The position numbers and the translations under genes are program-made. Positions 9,199 through 17,828 of a stretch of 64,000 nt of DNA are shown one piece after another; within the stretch, counting starts at the first letter, position 1, and each line of letters starts with the position of its first letter. This stretch comes from JAKZVK01 sp965261065. GTDB taxonomy: Bacteria; Acidobacteriota; Terriglobia; Bryobacterales; UBA6623. The notes beneath the pieces are model-generated. The model saw only the letters and a program-made list of their open reading frames with translations. It made no database searches and was not told the origin of the DNA. The stretch is from positions 1,674,001-1,738,000 of the forward strand of contig OZ253444.1 of NCBI GenBank assembly GCA_965261065.1, given 5' to 3'.

Positions 9199-9504
9199 AT
9201 GAGATTCGTAATGAAAGTTTCCTTCTCCGCGGAAGCCGGCAACGCCCAGGCACAAAAGGGCTTCAAGGCGATTCAAGACATTCTTGAAGAGCAGAAACCC
9301 GAGGCGGCCTATTTCTTTGTCGACAACGGAAAGCGCACCGGCCTGCTCATTGTGAATATGGACGACCCCTCGCAGCTACCCGCCCTGGCCGAGCCCTGGT
9401 TTCTGGCGTTGAACGCAGAAATCGAAGCAACCCCAGCGATGATCCCGGAGGATCTCGCGAAGGCTGGTCCGGCGATCGAGGCGGCGGTGCAGAAGTACGG
9501 TTAG
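9199..9504 (+). CDS. Small cytosolic protein of unknown function
   Basis: A 101-residue protein starting MRFVMKVSFSAEAGN with a good GGAGG 5 bp ahead of the ATG. It has no signal, membrane segment or metal motif. Alternating hydrophobic strands (AAYFFVDNGKRTGLLIVNM) and two helices suggest a ferredoxin-like alpha/beta barrel of the kind found in small dimeric monooxygenase-like proteins, but I do not recognise the family with certainty. It stands alone between the glycosyltransferase and a convergent SDR gene. Confidence 0.7.
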   Translation: MRFVMKVSFSAEAGNAQAQKGFKAIQDILEEQKPEAAYFFVDNGKRTGLLIVNMDDPSQLPALAEPWFLALNAEIEATPAMIPEDLAKAGPAIEAAVQKYG

Positions 9505-9781
9505 AGCCTACTTCACGCGATACGGTTCGTGCTGCTGTACGGAGAGTACGTCATCGACCGAGGCCAAATTCGGGTTGCTTAGCGTGTATGGTGACAGTAA
9601 TCTGCTTAGCACCCTATGAGGCGGCCGCCGCTGGCGTGGGCAAAGTCTACGCGACGTAGGGCGGTCTTCCCGGTTGAACCTGTCTTTGTGTTCCTATGCG
9701 TCGTGCTGCTCCTTGGAGTCGTCGCTGTATTCTTCTCGGTAGACAAGATCCTCGTAAAGGGATCGGGTAGCGCGTCCGACC

Positions 9782-10561
9782 CTACGGGCCATACGGCCAA
9801 TTGGCGGTCGTGGTATACCCGCCGTCGGAAGCGATCACCTGGCCGGTGATGTAGCTGGCCGCGGGGCTCGACAGAAACACCGAGAGACCGGCGATATCGT
9901 CGGGGGTGCCGAGACGCGGGTTCGGTTGAGCGCCTTTCAGCCACGCGGCCATCTCGGGCGGCTCCCACATATGTCGGTTCAGATCGGTAAGAATGAATCC
10001 CGGCGCAATGCAGTTGACCTGGATGTCAAACTTGGCCCACTCGGCGGCCAGCACGCGCGTCAGATCGGCCAGCGCGCTCTTCGTCATCGCGTAGACCGAC
10101 AGGTAGGGCAATCCGAGCAGCGACATGAGGCTGCCGATGTGGACCACCTTGCCGCCCTTGCCGCGCTCGATCATCACCGCGCCAACCTTTTGCGTCAGCC
10201 GCACCAAACCGTGCAGGTTTGTCTGCATCAGGTAGTCGTACTCGTCCTGTGTGTACTGCTCGAAGGGCTTGCGGATGTTGGTGCCGGCCACATTGACGAG
10301 GATGTCGATATCCATGTGGGCGCCGGCGGCGGCGTCAATCGATTCCGGCGTCGTCACGTCGAGTTCAAGCGCTTCGGCTTGATGCCCGGCCTGCCGGATC
10401 GCCTCGACCTCTTTGGCCAGGACGTCTTTGGAGCGCGCGGCCAACACGGTGTGGGCGCCCGCGGCGGCCGTGGACTTCGCGATGGCGAGGCCAATGCCGC
10501 GGCTGGCTCCGGCGATCAGGGCTTTCTTGCCGGCGAGTGAAAACATGCTTTCAAGTGACAT
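9782..10561 (-). CDS. SDR family oxidoreductase, gluconate 5-dehydrogenase-like
   Basis: A 259-residue short-chain dehydrogenase. The nucleotide site is GASRGIGLAIA, the adenine-ribose region reads LAARSKDVL (NADP(H) likely), NVAGTN replaces NNAG, and the active site comprises the Ser of HIGSLMS and YAMTK. The C-terminal FILTDLNRHMW and SDGGYTTT resemble gluconate 5-dehydrogenases and 2-deoxy-D-gluconate 3-dehydrogenases. AAGGAG precedes the ATG. The gene follows rmuC after 8 bp, so both are probably on one transcript, although no functional link is known. Confidence 0.9.
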   Translation of the reverse strand: MSLESMFSLAGKKALIAGASRGIGLAIAKSTAAAGAHTVLAARSKDVLAKEVEAIRQAGHQAEALELDVTTPESIDAAAGAHMDIDILVNVAGTNIRKPFEQYTQDEYDYLMQTNLHGLVRLTQKVGAVMIERGKGGKVVHIGSLMSLLGLPYLSVYAMTKSALADLTRVLAAEWAKFDIQVNCIAPGFILTDLNRHMWEPPEMAAWLKGAQPNPRLGTPDDIAGLSVFLSSPAASYITGQVIASDGGYTTTANWPYGP

Positions 10562-10569
10562 AGAACTCC

Positions 10570-11901
10570 TTAGGATGGAGGCTCCTCCGAGTCGGCCTCG
10601 CGCTCGGCGGCGTCCAACAGCGGCAGGGCCTCCACGTCATTGAGATCCTCGTTGAGATCGAGCCTTTCGATCTTGCCAAAGCGGCTCGTGATCTTTTGGG
10701 CAGAGGTGTGCACCTCGCCGACATCCTCTTGGGCTTGGTCAATGTGGCGCTTGAGATTATCCATGCGCCTTTGGAACCGTCCGAAGTCTCGGCCGAGCCG
10801 AGCGAGGTGGTCGCGGATGATGTGCACCTGCTCGCGGGTGGCGGCGTCTTTGATCACCGCTCGCGCGGTGGTAAGAACGGCCATCAAGGTTGTCGGCGAA
10901 GCCATCCATACACGCTTGTTGTAGGCTTCTTCCACAAGGTCGGGATGGCTTCCGTGGATCTCGGCGAAGACCGCCTCGGCCGGGATGAACATCATCGCGC
11001 CATCCGAGGTCTCCGGCGGGTCGATGTATCGCTCGGCAATGTCCTCAATGTGCTTGCGGATGTCTTTCGAAAAGGCGCTCTCGGCTGCTTTGCGTTCCTC
11101 GGCGGGCAAATCGGTGTTCGTTTTGCGGCGGTAGTTCTCGAGCGGGAACTTCGAGTCGATCGGGACGTTGCCGGTCGGGCCGGGGAGCAGGAGCAGGCAG
11201 TCTACCCGATTGCCGTTCGACAACGTCTCCTGCAGCTTGAAGCTCGACTCGGGGAGCACGTTGCGCACCAGCGCGTTCAACTGAACTTCGCCGAATATCC
11301 CTCGCGCGGAGCGGTCGGCCAACACTTCCTGCAAGCCGACGACGTTGGTTGACAGCTCGGTAATCTTCTTCTGCGCTTCGTCGATCAAGGCTAGCCGCTT
11401 GACGACGTCGGTGAACGTCGCGGTGGTCTTCTCGAAGCCCTCGGAGAGACGCCGGTCCACTTGGCCGCTGATCTCGCGCAGCTTGCTGTCGGTCGACTCG
11501 GTGAGTGCTTCCATGCGGCGCCCTAGCTCTTCGCTACTCCGCTGCAGCGCGTTCGTCACTTGCTCCTGGACGCGGTCGACGCGGCTTTGCAGGGTTCCTT
11601 GGAGCGTCTCGGTGGCCTGAGCGTGGCGCTGCTCAAGGCCTTGACGCAGCTCGCCGAATTGCTTGGCGAGGTTCTGGTCGAGTTCGTGGATGGCTTCCTG
11701 CTGGTCTTGCTTGGATTCGGCAAGCTGCTCGAGCAGCCGCTGCCGGCCCTCGGTTTGACGGTCGCGTAGGTCCTGGTCGAGGTTACGGACGATGTTCTCC
11801 GTGTCGCGAGCCCGGCCGGTTAACTGCGTGGACAAGTAGACGAGAAAGCCCAGCACGAGGGCGACGAGCAGCGCCGCGATAAGAGTGGTGAAGTCGATCA
11901 T
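10570..11901 (-). CDS. rmuC: DNA recombination protein RmuC
   Basis: A 443-residue RmuC homologue, a predicted nuclease-fold protein that limits recombination at inverted repeats. The N-terminus is one membrane segment (residues 7-25), followed by a long coiled coil rich in Gln, Glu and Arg (about 30-190). The C-terminal RmuC domain carries GIFGEVQLNALVRNVLP, VPIDSKFPLENYRR, MMFIPAEAVFAEI and VWMASPTTLMAVL. The full family architecture is present. Confidence 0.93.
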   Translation of the reverse strand: MIDFTTLIAALLVALVLGFLVYLSTQLTGRARDTENIVRNLDQDLRDRQTEGRQRLLEQLAESKQDQQEAIHELDQNLAKQFGELRQGLEQRHAQATETLQGTLQSRVDRVQEQVTNALQRSSEELGRRMEALTESTDSKLREISGQVDRRLSEGFEKTTATFTDVVKRLALIDEAQKKITELSTNVVGLQEVLADRSARGIFGEVQLNALVRNVLPESSFKLQETLSNGNRVDCLLLLPGPTGNVPIDSKFPLENYRRKTNTDLPAEERKAAESAFSKDIRKHIEDIAERYIDPPETSDGAMMFIPAEAVFAEIHGSHPDLVEEAYNKRVWMASPTTLMAVLTTARAVIKDAATREQVHIIRDHLARLGRDFGRFQRRMDNLKRHIDQAQEDVGEVHTSAQKITSRFGKIERLDLNEDLNDVEALPLLDAAEREADSEEPPS

Positions 11902-11967
11902 GCTCGGGAAAGCCGCTCCGATGTTGCGAAGAGCTAGACGGCGAGGCCTGGCAATCGCGCGAGACCG

Positions 11968-12900
11968 CTACCGTTTCGCGGGGAGAATCGTGAGTCCTCG
12001 CACCCCGGCCAGATCGAGCCGGAACAAAGCCCCCTGCGAACTGTCGGACTTGCCGAGAGCCCCGGTGACGAAGAGCTGATCCATGCGCGGGCCGGCGAAG
12101 GCGACGTTGCTGGTTGTCAGGTTGCCGCCGGGCAGCCGCCGGATGAGCTTACCGTGCGGATCGAGCACCTGTACCTGCCGCATGCCGTAATGAGCTACGT
12201 AGAGATTGCCGGCCGCGTCGAGCGCGATACCATCGGGTTGATTGTCGATCTGCTCGCCTTCCTTTGCCGGAAGATCGGCGAACACCTTCATCGGGCCCAC
12301 CTGCCCGGGCTTGATCACCGGATAGGCGAGGATGCGGTTGTGCTTGCTCTCCCCCACTAACAGCGTCTTGCCGTCCGGGCGCAGCACGATGCCGTTAGGG
12401 TAGCTGAGGCCACCCGCGACCCAATGCGTGACGCCTTGCGGATCGACATAGTGGACGGTGCCGATGGGTTTGTCCTCCGACCCGCCGGGATCGGTGAAGT
12501 AAAACCCGCCCTTGGGGTCTAGCGTGAGATCATTGGGCCCGCGCAACGCCTTGCCGTCGCACTCGGACGAAGCCTTGCCGATCACTTTTCCGTTCGCGTC
12601 GAGGTGAAGCACGGCGTGGCTGTCTGCGTCGCAGACCAGGTGGGTGCCGTCGGCCAGGACTTTGTGTCCGTTGGGTGCGCCCGTCTCGGCCCAAATACTC
12701 GTGGAGATGGTCGAATCGCCGGCAAAGACAACCTGCGTGATGTGGCGTCCGTGGGAGATGTAGCCGTTGCCGTCGTGATCGAAGACGATGCCTTCGCAGT
12801 AGCTGGGGACGCGCGCGATTTCGATGGGTTGCGGTGCTGGTTGGGCGGAGGCAATCCAAGCCAAGCCCAGCAACAGCACGCCCGACGGCTTCACAAGCAT
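11968..12900 (-). CDS. Secreted SMP-30/gluconolactonase-like beta-propeller
   Basis: A 310-residue six-bladed propeller of the SMP-30/gluconolactonase/LRE family, expected to hydrolyse sugar or aromatic lactones. A Sec signal (MLVKPSGVLLLGLAWIASA) directs export. Motifs include GPNDLTLDPKGGFYFTDPGG, the metal-site Asn/Asp loop of the family, GLSYPNGIVLRPDGK and QPDGIALDAAGNLYVAHYG. The gene ends 66 bp before the start of the divergently placed rmuC transcript and shares its strand. Confidence 0.9.
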   Translation of the reverse strand: MLVKPSGVLLLGLAWIASAQPAPQPIEIARVPSYCEGIVFDHDGNGYISHGRHITQVVFAGDSTISTSIWAETGAPNGHKVLADGTHLVCDADSHAVLHLDANGKVIGKASSECDGKALRGPNDLTLDPKGGFYFTDPGGSEDKPIGTVHYVDPQGVTHWVAGGLSYPNGIVLRPDGKTLLVGESKHNRILAYPVIKPGQVGPMKVFADLPAKEGEQIDNQPDGIALDAAGNLYVAHYGMRQVQVLDPHGKLIRRLPGGNLTTSNVAFAGPRMDQLFVTGALGKSDSSQGALFRLDLAGVRGLTILPAKR

Positions 12901-14675
12901 GTTGGTGATTATAGCCGAAGCGCGTTTGCGGCTCGAAAGGGCTTACGGTGCAATCGCGGCCCACGCTCGTAACGGGGACGAGGGTCAGGCTGTCATCGAC
13001 ATCCGTCGGCGTTTGAGGAGAGTGGTGAAGTCCGCGGCGGCGACGGGTGGACTGATGATATGGCCCTGCACTGCGTCGCACTTCTTCAGTCTCAGGAAGT
13101 CCATCTGCTCTTCGGTCTCGACGCCTTCGGCCACGACCCTTAGGTCGAGGCTGTGGGCCAGCGCCAGCAGGCCGGTGGCGATCGCCGCGTCGCCCGGATT
13201 GGTTGCGATCTGGCGCGTGAAGGATTCGCTGATCTTGAGGACGCTGATGGGAAACCGGCGTAGATAGATCAGCGAGGAATAACCCGTACCGAAATCGTCC
13301 AGCGCAATTTCAACGCCCCGGGCGTACAACTCGACGATGGGTGTGATGGTCGTATCCGCGTTCTCGACCAAGGCGCTCTCGGTCAGCTCGAGCAGCAACA
13401 GGCTGGGATCGAGACCCGACTGCTCGAGAGTGCGGTTGACGACCTCAAATACGTCGTGGCGGTTGAACTGCCGCGGGGAGACGTTCACGGATAACTGTAG
13501 CGACGGAAGGCCGTCTTTCTCCCAAGCCTTCGTCTGCTCACAGGCCGTGCTGAGCAGCCACTCGCTCACGGGGATGATCAAGCCGGTCTCTTCCGCCACG
13601 GGGATGAAGTCGTTCGGTAAGACCAACCCACGCTCGGGATGCTGCCAGCGCAATAACGCTTCGCAGCCGGTGATCCGCGCCGACGCCAAGTCGAAGATTG
13701 GCTGGTAGTAGATCAGAAACTCGTTACGCTCCAAGCCGCGCCGCAGGTCTCTTTCCAGGTTGAGCCGCTCGACGGCGCGGGTCTTCATCTCCGGGTCGAA
13801 CATGGCGTAGCCGGCCTTGCCGTGTTCCTTGGCGCGCGACATGGCAGCATCGGCGTCCCGCAAGATGTCCTCGGCGCGCTGGTGCGCCGCGGAGTTAAAG
13901 GTGATGCCGATGCTCACCGCGGCGAAGATCTCCTGATCCGCGACGTGGAACGGGCGGGCCAGCTCCCTTTGGATGGCCTCGGCGATCTGAGAGGCCTCGA
14001 GTTCCTCGCGGAGATCATCGAGCAGAATGGCGAATTCGTCTCCGCCCAACCTAGCGATCGTGTCGTTTGGGCGAACGCAGGTCTTGAGCCGTTCTCCGAT
14101 CGACACGAGCAGTTCATCGCCCACGAGATGCCCAAGGCTGTCGTTGACGACTTTGAGGCGGTCAACATCGAGAAAAAGGAGGGCGAACAGACAGTCAGGA
14201 TGGTTGTGCGCGTGACGTCCTGACACCGCCAACCGCTCCATAAAGTAGGTGCGGTTGGGCAGGCCGGTGAGCGGGTCGTGCATGGCGGCTTGCACTAACC
14301 GCTTTTCTGCCTCGCGGTAGCGAGTGACGTCGGTGTGAGAACCGACCAGGCGTTTGGGACGGCCTTTGTCGTCGCGCACCGCGATGCCACGGCTCAGCAT
14401 CCAACGGTAGCTGCCGTCGCGGTGACGCATGCGGTGCTCGAACTCGAAAACCGAGGTTTGGCCACGCAGGTGGTTGAGCAAGTCGGCACGAAGCCGCGTG
14501 CAGTCTTCCGGGTGGACGCGACGGAACCATTCCAGCGGCCCGTGGCCTAACTCGTCTTCAGCGAAGCCCAGCAGGCCCTCCCATCGGGCGGAGAAGCGTA
14601 TCTCGTTCTTCCGCAGGTCCCAGTCCCAGAAACCGCCTTCGGAAGCCGGGACGGCAAGCCGGTGGTTTTCCGTCG

Positions 14676-15706
14676 GCTGGGTATCCACTTGACTCAGGTG
14701 ACCCCAAGATGTAGTGTAGGGCCTGGTGGAGGATTACCCGCGCGACCAACTCGAATTCGAGTCTCACTTTGCGAGCGAGGAGGCTTGCCGCGACTATCTG
14801 TTCGCCTTGCGCTGGCCAGAGGGTTTCCGCTGTCCAAGGTGTGGGCATGAGCGCGCTTGGCCGGTGCGCAAAGTGTGGTTCGAATGCGCTCGCTGCGGGC
14901 GGCAAACCTCCGTCACCGCCGGCACGATCTTTCAAGACACACGCAAGCCGCTGCGGCTGTGGTTCCGGGCGATGTGGACCATCACCACGCAGAAGAATGG
15001 GGCCAGCGCCCTGGGTCTACAGCGCGTTCTGGGACTGGGCAGTTACCAAACCGCCTGGCCTTGGATGCACAAGCTGAGGCGAGCGATGGTGCGCCCGGGG
15101 CGGGAGCGATTGACGGGCCTCGTCGAGGTCGATGAGACCTACTGGGGCGCTGAAGAAGAAGGGGTAATCGGCCGGCAGACCGAGCGTAAAGCGTTGATTG
15201 CAGTCGCCGCGGAAGAGAGAGGCACCGGGCTGGGGCGCATCCGCATGCAGCGCGTTCAGAACGCCTCGGCGGCCAGTTTGATGCCCTTCGTCGAGGAGTC
15301 GGTCGAGCCGGGCAGCGTGGTTGTTACCGACAACTGGTCGGGCTACGATCCGCTCAAGAAGAAGGACTACCAGCGTCGTATCATCTCGATTAACAACCGC
15401 CGCGAGCAGGCCTCGCAGCTACTGCCGAGGGTGCACTTGGCGATCTCGCTACTCAAGCGCTGGATGCTGGGCACGCATCAGGGGGCGGTCAGCCACGAGC
15501 ATCTGGACTACTATCTCGACGAGTTCGTGTTCCGCTTCAATCGGCGCAGATCACGCAGTCGGGGCAAGCTCTTCTACCGCCTTGTGCAGCAGGCCATGGC
15601 GGTGGAGCCGACGCCGTACCGCTCGATCGTCGCCGATTGGGACGCTAAGACGCTGTGAGCCCAACTACAAGATGTTGAGGTCACCTGAGTCAAGTGGATA
15701 CCAGGC
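14676..15706 (+). mobile_element. IS1595-family insertion sequence, copy 1
   Basis: A 1031-bp element. The left end reads GCTGGGTATCCACTTGACTC and the right end is its near-perfect inverse. The 8-bp target duplication TTCCGTCG is present on both sides (14668-14675 and 15707-15714), the length typical for IS1595. It interrupts the PAS-GGDEF-EAL gene. An equally long second copy lies at 24021-25051 and a degenerate right end at 61040-61081. Confidence 0.92.
14726..15658 (+). CDS. IS1595-family transposase
   Basis: A 310-residue ISXO2-like DDE transposase starting with GTG 50 bp inside the element. The N-terminal zinc ribbon shows CPRCGHERAW and CARCGRQTSV; the catalytic domain has VEVDETYWGAEEEG and VVVTDNWSGYDP for the first two acidic residues and HLDYYLDEFVFRFNRR near the end. 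It is uninterrupted and differs from copy 2 at only about three residues (His/Arg in ESHFAS, Thr/Ala in ERGTG, Arg/Met in LLPRVH), so either copy may be active. Confidence 0.93.
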   Translation: MEDYPRDQLEFESHFASEEACRDYLFALRWPEGFRCPRCGHERAWPVRKVWFECARCGRQTSVTAGTIFQDTRKPLRLWFRAMWTITTQKNGASALGLQRVLGLGSYQTAWPWMHKLRRAMVRPGRERLTGLVEVDETYWGAEEEGVIGRQTERKALIAVAAEERGTGLGRIRMQRVQNASAASLMPFVEESVEPGSVVVTDNWSGYDPLKKKDYQRRIISINNRREQASQLLPRVHLAISLLKRWMLGTHQGAVSHEHLDYYLDEFVFRFNRRRSRSRGKLFYRLVQQAMAVEPTPYRSIVADWDAKTL

Positions 15707-16422
15707 TTCCGTCGAATCCCGAAGGGCGGCTTCGAAGCCATCTCGCTCAACTCGTAACTTCGCTTCTACCGCTGCGATCTGTTCGGCCGCCGAGGCAGCC
15801 TGCCGGGCCAACTCGGCGCTGGCGCGGTCGGAGTGGACGACCAGAAGAGTGACCGACGCAGCGAACGCAAGGCCCACAAACAACACCCATCCGGAGTCGT
15901 CTACGAGGTCGGTGGAACGGCGGGCCGTCCACCAAGCGAAGGCGGCAGCCGAAAGGGTGATCAGAAGGACTAAGAGGGATGGTATGTAGCTTGTAAGGAG
16001 TCTAGAGACGGGGGTGCGGTGAGCTTGCTCTCGTTCCGGCGATCGGCCACCCAGGATCTGCAGCTTCCACCGTTTGCCATCTGCCGCCGAAAGAGTCGCC
16101 CGCATTCGAAGCTCTGCCCTCCAGTTCTTGCCTCCCCCCGGCCGACGCGGCGAAGCCGCCACACCTGGGCTGAAACCGGAACTTGGATTGAGCTGCTTGT
16201 GCGGGAACCAAAAACAAACTGCTCAGAGAATGTTTGTTATATGAGTACTCTTCTATCGAATGGCGACGCCGAAGTCAAGTCCAGGCAATGTCTCAGTTTC
16301 AGGTACGCTCCATGCCCCACCGAAGCAGTCGTCTTCACGCTGAGGCGCTACCGTTTTCTCACAGCCCGCCATACAACGGTAAGATGAACTTCGACCACGC
16401 ACTCGACCGAGGATTCACTGCC

Positions 16423-17802
16423 ATGCCAAAAGCTGCCACCCTTCCCTCCGCCGTTTCCTCCACACAGAAGTCCCAGGAGTATTTCGAGCGTGCCTCCCGC
16501 GTGCTAGCCGGGAAGGTGGGGCATGACCTGCGGCATATTGAGCCGCTGCCCCTCTACATCGAACGTGGACTGGGAAGCCGTAAGTGGGATGTGGACGGCA
16601 AGGAGTACATCGACTTCTTGATGGGGAACGGCGCGTTGCTGCTGGGACACGCCCCGCCGGAAGTAATCGAGGCGATCCGGGAGGCCGTCGTCTACGGGAC
16701 CCATTTCGGCAGCGACCATCCGCTACATATCCAGTGGGCCGAGTTGGTGCAGAAGCTCGTGCCCTCCGCCGAACGTGTCCGCTTCGTCAACTCCGGGACC
16801 GAGGCGAATCTCTTGGCTCTCCGTGTCGCTCGCGCCTTCACAAGACGCAACAAGATCCTGCGCTTCGAGGGTCACTTTCATGGTTGGCATGACGATGTCG
16901 TGCACGGCTTCCATCCGCCCTTTGCAGCCGACGGGTCGCTGGGAGTGCCCCCGCAGGTGCGCGACAACATGGTGGCGATTCCCGCGGGCGACCTGAACCT
17001 GGTTGAGGAGGTCCTGTCGAAAGACCGCGACGTGGCCGCGGCGATCATCGAACCCTCGGGAGCCTCCTGGGGCCGCGTGCCGCTCGATCCGGACTTCCTG
17101 CGAGGCCTGCGGCAGATCACCGCGCGCCGGGGAGTGGTTCTGATCTTCGACGAGGTGGTCACGGGATTTCGCTTTAGTCCCGGCGGGGCGCAACAACTCT
17201 ACGGCATCAAGCCGGACCTGTCGAGCTTTGCCAAGATCCTCGCCGGCGGCATGCCCGGTGGCGCTGTTGTCGGCCGGGCCGACATCGCCGAAATGTTCGA
17301 CATGACGGGCGACCCCCGCCACGACCGCTACGAACGCGTGACGCATCTCGGGACGTTCAACGCCGCCCCGCTCTCGGCTGCCGCCGGCATCGCCGTCCTC
17401 ACTCAGGTCGCCACCGGCGAGCCCACCTCGCGCGCGAACACCATGGCCGAGCGCCTGCGAACGTCTTGGGACGCGGTCATCGAGCGCCACGATGTTTCGG
17501 GCCTGGTTTACGGCCCTTCGTCGACCTTCCACGTGTACTTCGAGACCGATCCCGATCGTATTCGCAAGGCCTCGAGCCGCCAGGACTTTGTCACCGGCGA
17601 CGCCCTGCGCATCAAGACCATGCCGCCGGCGCTCATCACCGAATACCAGAAGCAGCTCCGCGCACGCGGCATCGACTTGATGAGCTACACCGGCGGCTGC
17701 GTCTCAGCGGCTCACACCGACCGCGACATCGACGAGGCGACGGCCGCGTTCGAGGCAACATTGACAGCGTTGTTGGACCAGGATCTAGTCAAGAGACTCT
17801 AA
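16423..17802 (+). CDS. Class III aminotransferase, glutamate-1-semialdehyde aminomutase-like
   Basis: A 459-residue PLP enzyme of aminotransferase class III. PLP-binding features are FVNSGTEANLLALRVAR, GHFHGWHD, LIFDEVVTGFRFSPGG with the ring-contacting Asp, and SFAKILAGGMPGG with the Schiff-base Lys. It resembles HemL-like proteins that are not dedicated to haem synthesis. ATG 16423 (MPKAATLPS) is preferred because GAGG lies 10 bp upstream; ATG 16384 is in frame. A secreted MlrC peptidase gene follows after 26 bp, suggesting that both act on an amino-acid or peptide-like compound. Confidence 0.88.
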   Translation: MPKAATLPSAVSSTQKSQEYFERASRVLAGKVGHDLRHIEPLPLYIERGLGSRKWDVDGKEYIDFLMGNGALLLGHAPPEVIEAIREAVVYGTHFGSDHPLHIQWAELVQKLVPSAERVRFVNSGTEANLLALRVARAFTRRNKILRFEGHFHGWHDDVVHGFHPPFAADGSLGVPPQVRDNMVAIPAGDLNLVEEVLSKDRDVAAAIIEPSGASWGRVPLDPDFLRGLRQITARRGVVLIFDEVVTGFRFSPGGAQQLYGIKPDLSSFAKILAGGMPGGAVVGRADIAEMFDMTGDPRHDRYERVTHLGTFNAAPLSAAAGIAVLTQVATGEPTSRANTMAERLRTSWDAVIERHDVSGLVYGPSSTFHVYFETDPDRIRKASSRQDFVTGDALRIKTMPPALITEYQKQLRARGIDLMSYTGGCVSAAHTDRDIDEATAAFEATLTALLDQDLVKRL

Positions 17803-17828
17803 GCCACGCCCGACGGGAGGCCCCATTC

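Larger units (their letters stand above)
12985..16162 (-). pseudogene. Membrane PAS-GGDEF-EAL regulator split by an IS1595-family element
   Basis: Two reading-frame pieces flank the insertion at 14676-15706. The N-terminal piece (15707-16162) encodes two membrane segments and a coiled coil ending ERDGFEAALRDSTE; the C-terminal piece (12985-14675) encodes a PAS domain from GFWDWDLRKNEI, a GGDEF domain (DPLTGLPNR, LGGDEFAIL) and an EAL domain (CEALLRWQHPE, ELTES, DDFGTGYSSL, VAEGVETE). Deleting the element and one copy of its 8-bp target duplication joins them in frame as RDSTENHRLAVPASEGG, giving about 712 codons. The apparent start of the C-terminal piece is a GTG inside the element's terminal repeat. 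The GGDEF signature is intact, so synthase activity was possible; in the EAL domain the usual KID motif reads KIS, losing an Asp conserved in active phosphodiesterases. The exact N-terminus is unsure (Met at 16162 or 16108). Confidence 0.88.

Noticed and set aside
9616..9849. 77-codon plus-strand ORF with one hydrophobic segment
   Set aside because: It overlaps the 3' end of the SDR gene, has no ribosome-binding site and no recognisable family; the 277-bp spacer 9505-9781 is otherwise featureless.
16234..16422. N-terminal extension of the aminotransferase
   Set aside because: The extra residues show no conservation pattern and a proper start with GAGG lies at 16423.
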